From assembly GCF_030704685.1 (NCBI RefSeq), contig NZ_JAUZDX010000006.1:1-64000 (forward strand): a DNA stretch of 64,000 nt, in the 5' to 3' direction. The notes beneath the pieces are model-generated. The model saw nothing but the letters and a program-made list of their open reading frames with translations. It was not told where the DNA came from and ran no database searches. This DNA is from Acidovorax sp. A1169 (GTDB taxonomy: Bacteria > Pseudomonadota > Gammaproteobacteria > Burkholderiales > Burkholderiaceae_C). Made by a program: the position numbers and the translations under genes. This document shows, piece after piece, positions 7,668 to 17,897 of this stretch (its first letter is position 1; each line of letters opens with the position of its first letter).

Positions 7668-9275
7668 ATGACCGATAGCACCGCATCCACCACGACCCCG
7701 GCGCGGCCGCCCCTGCACATCAAGATGGACGAGCGCGACAACGTCGCCATCGTCGCCAACGACGGGGGCCTGCCCGCAGGCACCGTATTCCCCTCGGGCC
7801 TGACCCTGGTGGACAAGGTGCCGCAGGCGCACAAGGTGGCGTTGGTGGACATCCCCGAAGGCGGCGAGGTGCGCCGCTACAACGTGCCCATCGGCTATGC
7901 CTTGAAGCCCATCCCCGCGGGCAGTTGGGTGCACGAGCGCCTGCTGCGCATGCCCGAGGCGCGCGAGCTCGAAGGCCTGCCCATCGCCACGGTCAAGCCC
8001 GAGCCGCAACCCGCCTTGGAAGGCTACACCTTCGAGGGCTACCGCAATGCTGACGGATCGGTGGGCACGCGCAACATCTTGGCCATCACGCAGACCGTGC
8101 AGTGCGTGGCCGGCGTGACCGACTTTGCCGTGCAGCGCATCAAGTCCGAGCTGCTGCCGCGCTTTTCGAACGTGGACGACGTGGTGGCGCTGGAGCACAG
8201 CTACGGCTGCGGCGTGGCCATCGACGCGCCCGATGCGGTGATCCCCATCCGCACGCTGCGCAACATCTCGCTCAACCCCAACTTCGGCGGCGAGGTGATG
8301 GTGGTGAGCCTGGGCTGCGAGAAGTTGCAGCCCGAGCGCCTGCTGCCGCCCGGCAGCATTCCGCTGGTGGACGAGCGCAACGTGGCCGATACGGGTACGA
8401 GCGCCGATACGCCGCTGGACGTGGTGTGCCTGCAGGACGATGCGCACGTGGGCTTCATGTCCATGGTCGACTCCATCCTGCGCCAGGCCGAGCTGCACCT
8501 GGAGCGCCTGAACGCGCGCCGCCGCGAGACCGTGCCCGCCAGCGAGCTGGTCGTGGGCGTGCAGTGCGGTGGCAGCGACGCGTTCTCGGGCGTCACGGCC
8601 AACCCGGCCGTGGGTTACTGCACCGACCTGCTGGTGCGCGCGGGCGCCACGGTCATGTTCTCCGAAACGACCGAGGTGCGTGACGGCATCGACCAGCTCA
8701 CCTCGCGTGCCTCCACGCCCGAGGTGGCCGAGGCCATGATCCGCGAGATGGCCTGGTACGACGCCTACCTGCAGCGCGGCCGGGTGGACCGCAGCGCCAA
8801 CACCACGCCGGGCAACAAGAAGGGCGGCCTGTCCAATATCGTGGAAAAAGCCATGGGCTCCATCGTCAAGTCGGGTAGCTCGCCGATCTCGGGCGTGATC
8901 GCTCCGGGTGAGAAGCTCCGGCAGCGTGGACTGATCTACGCAGCCACCCCCGCCAGCGACTTCATCTGCGGCACCCTGCAACTGGCTGCGGGCATGAACC
9001 TGCACGTGTTCACCACCGGCCGTGGCACGCCCTATGGCCTGGCCCAGGTGCCCGTCATCAAGGTGGCCACGCGCGACGACCTGGCGCGCCGCTGGCACGA
9101 CCTGATGGACATCAACGCCGGAACGATTGCCACCGGCGAGAAGACGATTGCCGACGTGGGCTGGGAGATGTTCCAGCTGATGCTGGACGTGGCCAGTGGC
9201 CGCAAGAAGACTTGGGCCGAGCATTGGAAGCTGCACAACGCGCTGGTGTTGTTCAATCCTGCGCCAGTGACCTGA
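7668..9275 (+). CDS. garD: Galactarate dehydratase GarD
   Basis: A 535-residue UxaA-family protein, the length of E. coli GarD (523). Residues ~15-100 form the N-terminal SAF-like domain ([19 protein letters not shown]), and the rest is the catalytic UxaA region with [58 protein letters not shown] and [16 protein letters not shown]. It should convert galactarate to 5-keto-4-deoxy-D-glucarate using Fe2+ in the cytosol. The start at 7668 is preferred over an in-frame upstream start because the N-terminus then matches the family. It lies 42 bases after the talarate dehydratase gene, so the operon encodes two unrelated enzymes for the same product. Confidence 0.93.
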   Translation: MTDSTASTTTPARPPLHIKMDERDNVAIVANDGGLPAGTVFPSGLTLVDKVPQAHKVALVDIPEGGEVRRYNVPIGYALKPIPAGSWVHERLLRMPEARELEGLPIATVKPEPQPALEGYTFEGYRNADGSVGTRNILAITQTVQCVAGVTDFAVQRIKSELLPRFSNVDDVVALEHSYGCGVAIDAPDAVIPIRTLRNISLNPNFGGEVMVVSLGCEKLQPERLLPPGSIPLVDERNVADTGTSADTPLDVVCLQDDAHVGFMSMVDSILRQAELHLERLNARRRETVPASELVVGVQCGGSDAFSGVTANPAVGYCTDLLVRAGATVMFSETTEVRDGIDQLTSRASTPEVAEAMIREMAWYDAYLQRGRVDRSANTTPGNKKGGLSNIVEKAMGSIVKSGSSPISGVIAPGEKLRQRGLIYAATPASDFICGTLQLAAGMNLHVFTTGRGTPYGLAQVPVIKVATRDDLARRWHDLMDINAGTIATGEKTIADVGWEMFQLMLDVASGRKKTWAEHWKLHNALVLFNPAPVT

Positions 9276-9329
9276 AGACCAGGCAACCTTCAGATTCCTT
9301 TCAAAACCACAACACAGGAGACAAGAGAG

Positions 9330-10448
9330 ATGACGACAACCAAGAACCAGGGGATGACCTCCGCCCGCCGCCAGTTCCTGAAAACAGCGGCCGGCACCGG
9401 CGTGGCAGCCCTGAGCGGCCTTGCCGGCGCGCAGGCCTTCGACTTCAGGCCCAACCAGCGCTACCCCGACCCTTCGGTGTTCATCCTGGACCCGAGCTTT
9501 GCCAAGTACCGCATCTACAGCAGCACGGTGGAGCAACTGGGCACGGGCATGCGCTGGGCCGAGGGGCCGGCCTACTTCTCCCAGGGCGGCTACCTGCTGC
9601 TCAGCGACATTCCGAACAACCGGCTGATGAAGTACGACGAGAAGTCTGGCCAGTTCTCGGTGCACAAGACCAACGTCAACTACGCCAACGGCAATGTCTG
9701 CGACCGCCAGGGCCGGCTCATCACCTGCGAGCATTCGGTGACGCGCCGCGTGGTGCGCACCGAGAAGGACGGGCGCACCACCGTGCTGGCCGACCGCTTC
9801 GAGGGCAAGCGCCTGAATGCGCCGAACGACATCGTCGTCAAGTCGGACGACAGCGTCTGGTTCACCGACCCGACCTTCGGCATTGGCGGTGAATGGGAGG
9901 GCTCGCGCGCCACGCCCGAGCAGGCCACGACCAACGTCTACCGCATAGCGCCCGATGGCAAGCTCACGGCGGTGATCACCGATCTGGTGAACCCCAACGG
10001 CCTGGCGTTCTCACCCGATGAAAAGAAGCTCTACGTGGTGGAGTGGAAGGGCACGCCCAACCGCAGCATCTGGGCCTACGACGTGTCGGCCGATGGCGCC
10101 ACCGTCTCCAACAAGACCAAGCTGATCGATGCCGCTGGCCCCGGTGCGTTCGACGGCTTCAAGGTGGACCGCGACGGCAACCTGTGGTGCGGCTGGGGCT
10201 ATACCGGCGCGCTGGCGGCCGAGCCTGCCGACATCGGCGGCGGCATGAAGGCGCACCTGCCCACGGGGCGCTCCGACGAGATGGACGGTGTGAAGGTCTT
10301 CAACCCCGAGGGCAAGCCCATCGGCTTCCTCCGCCTGCCCGAGCGCTGTGCCAACCTGGCCTTTGGGGGGCCCAAGCGCAACCGGCTGTACATGACCAGC
10401 AGCCATTCGCTGTACGCCCTGTATGTGGAGTCCCACGGCGCGGTGTAA
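9330..10448 (+). CDS. Tat-exported SMP-30/gluconolactonase-like lactonase
   Basis: A 372-residue protein. The N-terminus has a twin-arginine signal ([18 protein letters not shown]) ending near AGAQA, so the enzyme is periplasmic. The mature part is an SMP-30/gluconolactonase/LRE six-bladed propeller, with [11 protein letters not shown] (likely metal-ligand Glu), [20 protein letters not shown] (Asn ligand) and [20 protein letters not shown]. Family members open sugar lactones with a divalent metal. In this operon it may hydrolyse an aldarolactone outside the inner membrane before uptake through the Bug system; that substrate is inferred. A clear AGGAGA ribosome site precedes the ATG. Confidence 0.85.
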   Translation: MTTTKNQGMTSARRQFLKTAAGTGVAALSGLAGAQAFDFRPNQRYPDPSVFILDPSFAKYRIYSSTVEQLGTGMRWAEGPAYFSQGGYLLLSDIPNNRLMKYDEKSGQFSVHKTNVNYANGNVCDRQGRLITCEHSVTRRVVRTEKDGRTTVLADRFEGKRLNAPNDIVVKSDDSVWFTDPTFGIGGEWEGSRATPEQATTNVYRIAPDGKLTAVITDLVNPNGLAFSPDEKKLYVVEWKGTPNRSIWAYDVSADGATVSNKTKLIDAAGPGAFDGFKVDRDGNLWCGWGYTGALAAEPADIGGGMKAHLPTGRSDEMDGVKVFNPEGKPIGFLRLPERCANLAFGGPKRNRLYMTSSHSLYALYVESHGAV

Positions 10449-10492
10449 GGTTCTGCTTTCTCCATTGTTTCCTACCCAACAGGAGTATTTGC

Positions 10493-11263
10493 GTGTCCTC
10501 TCTTCCCGCCCAGAAAGTCGCTCTCGTCACCGGCGCCGGCAGCGGCATCGGTCGTGCCGTTGCCAAGGCGCTCGCGCACGACGGTTTCTTCGTCGTGGCG
10601 ACCGGTCGCCGTGCCGAGTTGCTCGATTCGCTTGTTTCGGAAGTGCATGCCCTGGGCGGCAAGGCCCTGGCCGTCACCTCCGACGTGCGCGACCCCGCCA
10701 GCGTGGATGCGCTGTTCCAGGCGGTTGAAAAGGAATGCGGTCGCCTGGATGTGCTGTTCAACAACGCCGGCATCGGCGCGCCCGCCGTGCCCATGGACGA
10801 GCTGCCCGTGGAGAAGTGGCTGGACGTGGTGGACACCAACATCACCGGCGTGTTCCTGTGCGCGCGGGCGGCCTTCGGCCTCATGCGCCGCCAGTCGCCC
10901 CAGGGCGGGCGCATCATCAACAACGGCTCGATCTCTGCCCACACGCCGCGGCCCTTCAGCAGCCCCTACACGGCCAGCAAGCACGCCGTGCTGGGCCTGA
11001 CCAAGTGCCTGGCGCTCGATGGGCGCCCGTTCAACATCGTGGGTTGCCAGATCGACATCGGCAATGCGCTGACCGACCTGTCGGCCCGCATGACCAAGGG
11101 CGAGGGCGTGCGCCAGGCCAACGGCACCATGGCCACCGAGCCCATGATGGACGTCAAGCATGTGGCCGAGGCCGTGAGCTACATGGCCGGCCTGCCGCTC
11201 TCCGCCAACGTGCTGAACATGACCGTGATGGCATCCAACATGCCCTTTGCAGGTCGAGGCTGA
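10493..11263 (+). CDS. Short-chain dehydrogenase/reductase of the aldarate operon
   Basis: A 256-residue classical SDR. It shows the NAD(P)-binding [14 protein letters not shown], catalytic Ser in NNGSISAH and the Tyr/Lys pair in YTASKHAV. The start is GTG at 10493, chosen because AGGAG ends 7 bases upstream and the Rossmann strand begins a few residues in. It is the last gene of the operon, so it may oxidise a sugar-acid hydroxyl or reduce a keto acid in the same pathway; no substrate motif is known. Its stop is 3 bases from the convergent ArsR gene. Confidence 0.85.
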   Translation: MSSLPAQKVALVTGAGSGIGRAVAKALAHDGFFVVATGRRAELLDSLVSEVHALGGKALAVTSDVRDPASVDALFQAVEKECGRLDVLFNNAGIGAPAVPMDELPVEKWLDVVDTNITGVFLCARAAFGLMRRQSPQGGRIINNGSISAHTPRPFSSPYTASKHAVLGLTKCLALDGRPFNIVGCQIDIGNALTDLSARMTKGEGVRQANGTMATEPMMDVKHVAEAVSYMAGLPLSANVLNMTVMASNMPFAGRG

Positions 11264-11266
11264 GCG

Positions 11267-11611
11267 CTACTCGGTAGCAGTCTTGGCCTTGGCGCCCGCT
11301 GCCTTGGCCTTGCTCTGGGCCAGGGCGCGGCTTTCCTTCTTGAGCCCCGTGGACACGGGGCACACACTCTGCATGAAGCCCGTGAGGGTGTGGGCCAGGT
11401 TGTCGCGCTGCAGGCTGTAGAAGACGAACTGGCCGCGCTTTTCCGAGGTGACGAGGCCGGCGTTCTCCAGCACCTTGAGGTGCTGCGAGAGCGAGGGCTT
11501 GCTCATCTCGAAGCGCGTGGCGATCTCGCCCGCCGACAGCTCGGTCTCGGACAGGTAGGCCAGGATCTTGCGCCGGGGTGTGGACGCAAGCGCTTCGAAG
11601 ATTTTTTCCAT
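11267..11611 (-). CDS. ArsR/SdpR-type winged-helix repressor
   Basis: A 114-residue protein. Residues 1-85 are the ArsR winged helix (MEKIFEALASTPRRKILAYL, recognition helix FEMSKPSLSQHLKVLENAGLV, wing KRGQFVFYSL). The C-terminal tail is Ala/Lys-rich and probably flexible. No metal-binding cysteine pair of the ELCVCDL type is present; the single Cys lies in SVCPVSTG. Start is put at the ATG at 11611; a GTG two codons upstream is an alternative. It is divergent from the DCC1-like gene across an AT-rich gap holding a nested inverted repeat, so it probably represses itself and that gene. Confidence 0.85.
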   Translation of the reverse strand: MEKIFEALASTPRRKILAYLSETELSAGEIATRFEMSKPSLSQHLKVLENAGLVTSEKRGQFVFYSLQRDNLAHTLTGFMQSVCPVSTGLKKESRALAQSKAKAAGAKAKTATE

Positions 11612-11649
11612 CCACACATTCTAGCCAAGCTGGGTCGTGATTTATTTAA

Positions 11650-11672
11650 TTAAATAGTTAGGTATTTAACTA
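11650..11672. promoter_or_regulatory. Candidate ArsR operator
   Basis: Two overlapping inverted repeats in the 94-base divergent gap: TTAAATA–6–TATTTAA (11650-11669, perfect 7-bp arms) and TAGTTA–6–TAACTA (11655-11672). The gap is strikingly AT-rich for this genome and must contain both promoters. Confidence 0.55.
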
Positions 11673-11705
11673 AATATTGCTATGATGGCTGCAAAGGAAA
11701 TAGCC

Positions 11706-12085
11706 ATGCGCAACACCCCCAACCCCACCGCCACTGTGTACTACAACAGTGCCTGCCTGTGTGCGATGCCGGCATCTGCGCCATGCGGGAGCGGCTGGCA
11801 ACTGATGGGGGTGTGCAGTGGGTGGACGTGCACCAGCACCCCGAGGTGCTCGATGACCTGGGCCTGGACCTCGAGGCCGTGCGCGAGCGCCTGCACGTGG
11901 CCGACGGGCAGGGGCGCATGCAGGTGGGTGCCGATGCGCTGGCCGCCACCCTGCGGCGCGTGCCGCGCTGGGGCTGGTTGGCCGCGCCGCTGCGCTGGTG
12001 GGGTGTGCGCCGCATCACTGACCTTTTCTACAACGCCTTTGCGCGCGGGCTCTACCGCTGGAACCGGGCCCGGGGCCACTGGTAA
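11706..12085 (+). pseudogene. DCC1-like thiol-disulfide oxidoreductase (DUF393), frameshifted in its CPxC motif
   Basis: The first frame, from ATG 11706 behind an AAGGA site, reads MRNTPNPTATVYYNSAC and then leaves the family. The family continues one frame back from 11756, as PVCDAGICAMRERL and on to a C-terminal FYNAFARGLYRWNRARGH, ending at 12085. Joining the frames gives a ~126-residue DCC1/DUF393 protein with the redox motif CPVC at the join. One C seems to be missing from a CC run at 11756-11757. It could be a real mutation, a sequencing error or a -1 shift, but no classic slippery heptamer is seen. The family is thought to exchange thiols and disulfides. Its neighbours are the divergent ArsR repressor and ubiG 41 bases downstream. 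Confidence 0.75.
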
Positions 12086-12126
12086 GCCGATCGATCGTTT
12101 TCCCATTCCAAAGAAGGAGTTGCACC

Positions 12127-12834
12127 ATGGTCCACACCAATTTCGACGCCGCCGAACTCGCCAAATTCCAGCAACTGGCGGACCGCTGGTGGGATCCCCA
12201 ATCGGAATTCCGCCCGCTGCACGAGATCAATCCGCTGCGCCTGCAGTGGATCGACGATGCGGTGTCATCACTCCAGGGCAAGCGGGTGCTCGACGTGGGC
12301 TGCGGCGGCGGCATCCTGGCTGAGTCCATGGCCCGGCGCGGGGCCGATGTGCTGGGCATCGACCTGGCGGACAAGCCGCTCAAGGTGGCCACGCTGCATG
12401 CCCGCAAGACCGGCGCCAGCGTGGCCTACCGCGCTGTGTCGGCCGAGGAACTGGCGGCCGAGCAGCCCGGAGGCTACGACGTGGTGACCTGCATGGAGAT
12501 GCTGGAGCATGTGCCCGACCCGCGCCTGGTGATCGAGGCCTGCGCACGGCTGGTCAAGCCCGGTGGCTGGGTGTTCTTTTCCACGATCAACCGCACGCCC
12601 TTCGCGTGGCTGATCGCGGTGTTCGGTGCGGAGCGCGTGCTGCGGCTGCTGCCGGTGGGCACGCACGACTGGCGCAAGTTCATCCGCCCGCACGAGCTGG
12701 TGGCCGATGCGAAGGCGGCGGGCCTCACGCTCAAGGATGCGCGCGGGCTGGGCTACAACCCCTTCACACGGACCTTCCGCCTGCACCGCGCGCAGCGCGT
12801 GGGCTACCTGCTGGCGATGAAGAAGGACCGCTGA
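12127..12834 (+). CDS. ubiG: UbiG, ubiquinone O-methyltransferase
   Basis: A 235-residue class I SAM-dependent methyltransferase, the usual UbiG length. The N-terminal AKFQQLADRWWDPQSEFRPL and HEINPLRL are UbiG signatures. SAM-binding motif I is VLDVGCGGGILAE, followed by the acidic GIDLADKPL and post-I VTCMEMLEHVPDP. It would carry out both O-methylations of ubiquinone biosynthesis at the cytosolic membrane face. An AAGGAG site precedes the ATG. The adjacent ArsR and DCC1-like genes are not an obvious quinone context, so a paralogue with another phenolic substrate cannot be excluded. Confidence 0.8.
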   Translation: MVHTNFDAAELAKFQQLADRWWDPQSEFRPLHEINPLRLQWIDDAVSSLQGKRVLDVGCGGGILAESMARRGADVLGIDLADKPLKVATLHARKTGASVAYRAVSAEELAAEQPGGYDVVTCMEMLEHVPDPRLVIEACARLVKPGGWVFFSTINRTPFAWLIAVFGAERVLRLLPVGTHDWRKFIRPHELVADAKAAGLTLKDARGLGYNPFTRTFRLHRAQRVGYLLAMKKDR

Positions 12835-12840
12835 GGCGGG

Positions 12841-13167
12841 TCAGCCGGCAGCGACCTGCAGCGCCTGCTCCACATCGGCCGCCTGCTGCGGGCGCACCAG
12901 GCGCTCCACTTCCTTGCCATCCTTGAGGAAGACCAGCGTGGGCCAGAGCTTCACGCCGAAGGTGCGCCCCAGGCGCTGGCCGGGGCCGTCTTCGACCTTG
13001 ATGTGGGCCACGTCGGTGCGGTCCTTCAAGGCCCCTTCGATCAGGGGCTGGGCGCGCTGGCAATGGCCGCACCAGGGCGTGCCGAACTCGACGACGGTGG
13101 CACCGGCCAACTGGTCCACGTCGTCGCGCGAAGGGGGTTGTACAAGGTGTTTGGCTGCGTAGGGCAT
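12841..13167 (-). CDS. Thioredoxin-family protein with CGHC active site
   Basis: A 108-residue thioredoxin fold without signal peptide. The active site is TPWCGHCQRAQP; CGHC is the protein disulfide isomerase-type dipeptide rather than the CGPC of thioredoxin, so its redox potential should be more oxidising. The cis-Pro loop is VKLWPTLVFLKDGKE. Start is put at the ATG at 13167; the frame extends upstream but without homology. It is convergent with ubiG (6 bases apart). Function is likely general cytosolic thiol exchange. Confidence 0.85.
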   Translation of the reverse strand: MPYAAKHLVQPPSRDDVDQLAGATVVEFGTPWCGHCQRAQPLIEGALKDRTDVAHIKVEDGPGQRLGRTFGVKLWPTLVFLKDGKEVERLVRPQQAADVEQALQVAAG

Positions 13168-13251
13168 GGTGAATCTCGTTCGAATGGGATGTTCAGTACA
13201 GCGTAGGCCGTGTTTCGGCATGCGTGGAGAAGTCCATGCCGCACCTGCGTG

Positions 13252-14537
<1,286 letters not shown>

Positions 14538-14541
<4 letters not shown>

Positions 14542-15179
14542 GGGCGGTCGGATGGTGTACCGGCCTCCAGCGCGTGCAGCTCGGCCAGGGTGTTGGCGTT
14601 GAAGAAGGCCTGTGGGTCGTCGCCCGGGGCGTTGAAGGGCACGATGGCGCAGGCATGCTGGCCGGTCCACGCATCGATCTTGCGGCCGCCGGCCTGGGTG
14701 AAGGCCACCAGGCTCTCCAGCAGGTCCACTCGCAGCAGGCAGAACACGGGCTGGGGGCGCACCGCCACCTCGCCGCTGCCATCGTCCTCGGGGGCGGCCG
14801 CCATGGCGATGTCGGCACCCGCTTCGTCGGCCGCTGCGGCCAAGCGCGCGGCCAGGTCCAGCGGGAACAGGGGGGTGTCGCAGGGCACGGTCAGCATCCA
14901 GGGGGTTTCGCAGCGCTCCAGCCCGGTCATGAAGCCGGCCAGCGGGCCCGCGTAGTCGGCCAGCACGTCGGGCCACACCGGGGCGCCGAATGATTCGTAG
15001 GCTGCCAGGTTGCGGTTGGCGTTGACCATGCTGGCACCGGTCTGCATCTGCAGCCGCATCAGCGTGTGCAGCGCCAGCGGCATTCCGCGAAAGCCCTGCA
15101 GGCCCTTGTCGACCCCGCCCATGCGGGAGCCGCGGCCCCCGGCCAGCACAAGGCCGGTGATGTCCTGGATGTCGATCAT
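14538..15179 (-). CDS. mobA: MobA, molybdenum cofactor guanylyltransferase
   Basis: A 213-residue nucleotidyltransferase. The GTP-binding signature [18 protein letters not shown] is at residues 11-28, with the metal-binding [10 protein letters not shown] further on and [10 protein letters not shown] at the C-terminus. It attaches GMP to Mo-molybdopterin to make the guanine dinucleotide (bis-MGD) form used by DMSO-reductase-type enzymes. It lies between moaA and moeA in one transcription unit, overlapping moeA by four bases. Confidence 0.93.
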
Positions 15180-15234
15180 GGAGAGGGGTGGCCCGGTGTG
15201 CGTTGAAGAAAAAGAAAGGGCAGCAGTGCCTGCA

Positions 15235-16398
15235 TCACCCGCCGATATAGCTCATCTCCACCCGGCGCGGCCCCGGCGTGGCATCCGCAGGCAGGCTGCT
15301 GCGCAGCTCGGAGTAGCGGTCGCTGCGGCCCTGCCAGATGGGGGCGATGGCCGAGGCGATGGCCTCGTCGCTCGCGCCGCCGCGCAGCAGGCTGCGCAGG
15401 TCATGGCCCTGGGTGGCGAAGAGGCACAGGTACAGCTGGCCTTCGGTGGACAGGCGCGCGCGGTTGCAGTCGTGGCAAAAGGCCTGGGTGACGCTGCTGA
15501 TCACACCGATCTCGCCCAGGGCAGGGTCGTACAGGCCGCTGGCGTCGGCATAGCCCCAGCGCTCGGCGGTCTCGCCCGGGCTGGCGGGATCGAGCGGCAC
15601 CAGCGGCAGGTGGGCGCGCAGGCGCTCGATGAGTTCGGCCGAGGGCAGCACCTCGTCCATGCGCCAGCCGTTGGTGGCGCCCACATCCATGTACTCGATG
15701 AAGCGCAGCGTGGTGCCCGTGCCGCGAAAGTGCCGCGCCATGGGCAGGATCTCGTGGTCGTTGGTGCCGCGCTTGACGACCATGTTGACCTTGATGTGCG
15801 ACAGGCCGGCCGCATGCGCGGCCTCGATGCCCGCCAGCACGTCGGCCACCGGAAAGTCCACATCGTTCATGCGCCGGAACACCGTATCGTCCAGACCGTC
15901 GAGGCTCACTGTCACGCGGTTCAGGCCGGCGTCCTTGAGCGCCTGCGCCTTGCGCACCAGCAGCGATCCGTTGGTTGTGAGCGTGAGGTCGGGGGGCGTG
16001 CCGTCCACCGTGCGCAGGGCGGCGAGTTGCGCCACCAGGGCTTCGAGGTTCTTGCGCAGCAACGGCTCGCCCCCTGTGAGGCGGATCTTGCGCACCCCGT
16101 GCGCCAGAAAGAGTTTTGCCAGCCGCGTGATCTCCTCGAAGCTGAGCAGCGCACTGTGCGGCAGGTAGGGGTAGTCCTTGTCGAACACCTCCTTGGGCAT
16201 GCAGTAGCTGCAGCGGAAATTGCAGCGGTCCGTCACGCTGATGCGCAGGTCGCGCAAGGGACGCCCGCGCGTGTCCACCAGGTGGCCGGTGGGCACCTGG
16301 CCATGCAGCGGCACCACCGCCCTGAGTGCGGCGCTGCGCTGGTCCACCAGGGGGATCACACGTTCGGCCATGGGGGCATTTTGCCGCAGTTGCTGCAT
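15235..16398 (-). CDS. moaA: MoaA, GTP 3',8-cyclase
   Basis: A 387-residue radical SAM protein. The N-terminal cluster motif is CNFRCSYC (C59, C63, C66) followed by [11 protein letters not shown], and the C-terminal cluster motif is FCHDCNRAR plus the later cysteine of LYLCLF. It ends in the conserved GG tail. It catalyses the first step of molybdenum cofactor biosynthesis, turning GTP into 3',8-cyclo-GTP for MoaC. Start may be the ATG at 16398 or the Met ten residues in (16371); neither has a strong ribosome site. First gene of moaA-mobA-moeA. Confidence 0.95.
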   Translation of the reverse strand: MQQLRQNAPMAERVIPLVDQRSAALRAVVPLHGQVPTGHLVDTRGRPLRDLRISVTDRCNFRCSYCMPKEVFDKDYPYLPHSALLSFEEITRLAKLFLAHGVRKIRLTGGEPLLRKNLEALVAQLAALRTVDGTPPDLTLTTNGSLLVRKAQALKDAGLNRVTVSLDGLDDTVFRRMNDVDFPVADVLAGIEAAHAAGLSHIKVNMVVKRGTNDHEILPMARHFRGTGTTLRFIEYMDVGATNGWRMDEVLPSAELIERLRAHLPLVPLDPASPGETAERWGYADASGLYDPALGEIGVISSVTQAFCHDCNRARLSTEGQLYLCLFATQGHDLRSLLRGGASDEAIASAIAPIWQGRSDRYSELRSSLPADATPGPRRVEMSYIGG

Positions 16399-16437
16399 TG
16401 GGGATGCGGTCCCCCAACTTGCCCTTGTGAGGGGGGC

Positions 16438-17199
16438 TTATACGCAGCGGCCGCCGTCTACCTCGATGCACACGCCATTGATGAACGAGGCTTCGTCGCT
16501 GGCCAGGTAGAGCGCGGCGTTGGCCACGTCGAGCGCGGTGGAAAAGCGCCCCAGCGGGATGGTGGCCAGGAATTTGGCGCGGCGCGCGTCGTCCACCGGG
16601 CCGCCCGCGAACTCGGCGGCCAGGCCCGTATCGGGGTTGAACACGGGGTTGATGCAGTTCACGCGGATGTTGTCGGGGCCGAGCTCGGCCGCCATGGACT
16701 TGCTGGTGATGATCACGGCGCCCTTGGAGCCGTTGTACCAGGTCAGGCCCGGGCGCGGGCGCAGGCCGGCCGTGGAGGCGATGTTGATGATGCTGCCGCC
16801 GCCCACCTTGCGCAGCACCGGCACGGCGTGGATGGCCGAGAGGTAGATGCTCTTCATGTTGATGGCATAGACCTTGTCGAACTCATCTTCGCTCACCTCC
16901 AGCATGGGGCGGTTGCGGTGCGTCCAGCCGGCGTTGTTGACCATCACGTCGAGCTGGCCGTACAGGCGCACGGCCTCATCCACCAGGGCCTTGACCTGGG
17001 CCGAATTGGTCACGTCGGCCTTGAAGAAGGCGGCCGTGCCGCCGGCTGCGGTGATTTCGGCCACCACGCGCTGACCGCCGGCTTCGTTGATGTCGTTGAC
17101 GATGAGCTTGGCGCCCTCGGCCGCCAGGCGCTTGGCGATGCCCTCGCCAATGCCGTTGCCGGCGCCGGTGACGATGGTGGATTTGTTCTGTGCACGCAT
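16438..17199 (-). CDS. Short-chain dehydrogenase/reductase (FabG-like)
   Basis: A 253-residue classical SDR with TGAGNGIGEGIA, VNNAG, catalytic Ser in INIASTAG and WYNGSKGAV, where Tyr and Lys of the YxxxK pair are present. The C-terminus GVCIEVDGGRCV is typical of the glucose dehydrogenase/3-oxoacyl reductase group. ATG at 17199 has GGGAGA upstream. It follows the aldehyde dehydrogenase and DUF2889 genes on the same strand and may act on the alcohol or ketone related to their substrate; that substrate is unknown. Confidence 0.85.
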   Translation of the reverse strand: MRAQNKSTIVTGAGNGIGEGIAKRLAAEGAKLIVNDINEAGGQRVVAEITAAGGTAAFFKADVTNSAQVKALVDEAVRLYGQLDVMVNNAGWTHRNRPMLEVSEDEFDKVYAINMKSIYLSAIHAVPVLRKVGGGSIINIASTAGLRPRPGLTWYNGSKGAVIITSKSMAAELGPDNIRVNCINPVFNPDTGLAAEFAGGPVDDARRAKFLATIPLGRFSTALDVANAALYLASDEASFINGVCIEVDGGRCV

Positions 17200-17258
17200 G
17201 GAGTGTCTCCCTGTCTTTGGAAAAAAGTGTGGCGGTAAAAGCGGCGGGCCGGTCGTGG

Positions 17259-17846
17259 TCAGCGCTCGGCGGGCGGTGCCGCCGTGTCGGGCTTGCTGAC
17301 CGGGGCAGGCACGCGGCCGTAGAACTGCGGAAAGTGCTCCTTCACGCCGTTGCCGTCGAAGGCCCAGCCCGTGCACTGGTTCAAATGGCGTGGCGGGTCG
17401 CCATTGGCGGGCGGCGCGAACACGGCGGTGACAGACTGGAAGGCGGCCGTGGCCAGGTTGAACAGCAGCTCGCGCAGGTGGGTGCAGCTGGCCACGCCAC
17501 CCAGGTGTTTCTGGATGGCCTGGCGCCAGCCGCGGGTCATGCTGCAGCCCACCATCTGCTGCAGCGCGGCCTGGGCCAGCGGGCAGTCCTTGAGCGGGTG
17601 GGCGTCCATGGCCACGTCGATGGCCTGCACCACGAGCTGGCGGTCCACCGTGACGCGCAGCAGCATGTGGTGGATGGGCTCGCCCGCGCGGCGCACGCCC
17701 TCGCCACGGTGCACGGGGGCATCGTAGGCCTTGCTGTCGTGCAGCTCGCCTTCGATGTCCCACAGGCCGTCGTCGCGTTCATAGCCCTGGTAGGTCACGC
17801 GCCGGACATGCCGGGCGGTGCGGGGGGTGGGGGGGCTCAGGGGCAT
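17259..17846 (-). CDS. DUF2889 protein
   Basis: A 195-residue soluble protein matching DUF2889: early RRVTYQGYERDDGLWDIEGEL, DSKAYD, central VTVDRQLVVQAIDVAMDAHP and LKDCPLAQAALQQMVG, and late CTHLRELLFN. The family has no proven activity but often lies in aromatic or aldehyde degradation clusters, as here between an aldehyde dehydrogenase and an SDR gene. Start is put at the ATG at 17846; a TTG at 17897 that touches the upstream stop is possible but would add a non-conserved stretch. Confidence 0.75.
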   Translation of the reverse strand: MPLSPPTPRTARHVRRVTYQGYERDDGLWDIEGELHDSKAYDAPVHRGEGVRRAGEPIHHMLLRVTVDRQLVVQAIDVAMDAHPLKDCPLAQAALQQMVGCSMTRGWRQAIQKHLGGVASCTHLRELLFNLATAAFQSVTAVFAPPANGDPPRHLNQCTGWAFDGNGVKEHFPQFYGRVPAPVSKPDTAAPPAER

Positions 17847-17897
17847 GGAAAGAGGTCTTGCGCAAATCAGTGCCCGCCAGGTCGGCGAGCGCTGCAA

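Noticed and set aside
6876..9734. A 952-codon open frame on the minus strand across the dehydratase genes
   Set aside because: High-GC shadow of three well-supported plus-strand genes; His/Gly/Arg-rich composition with no domain.
15010..17238. A 742-codon plus-strand frame over moaA and an SDR gene
   Set aside because: Shadow frame of recognised minus-strand genes; no family match and abnormal composition.
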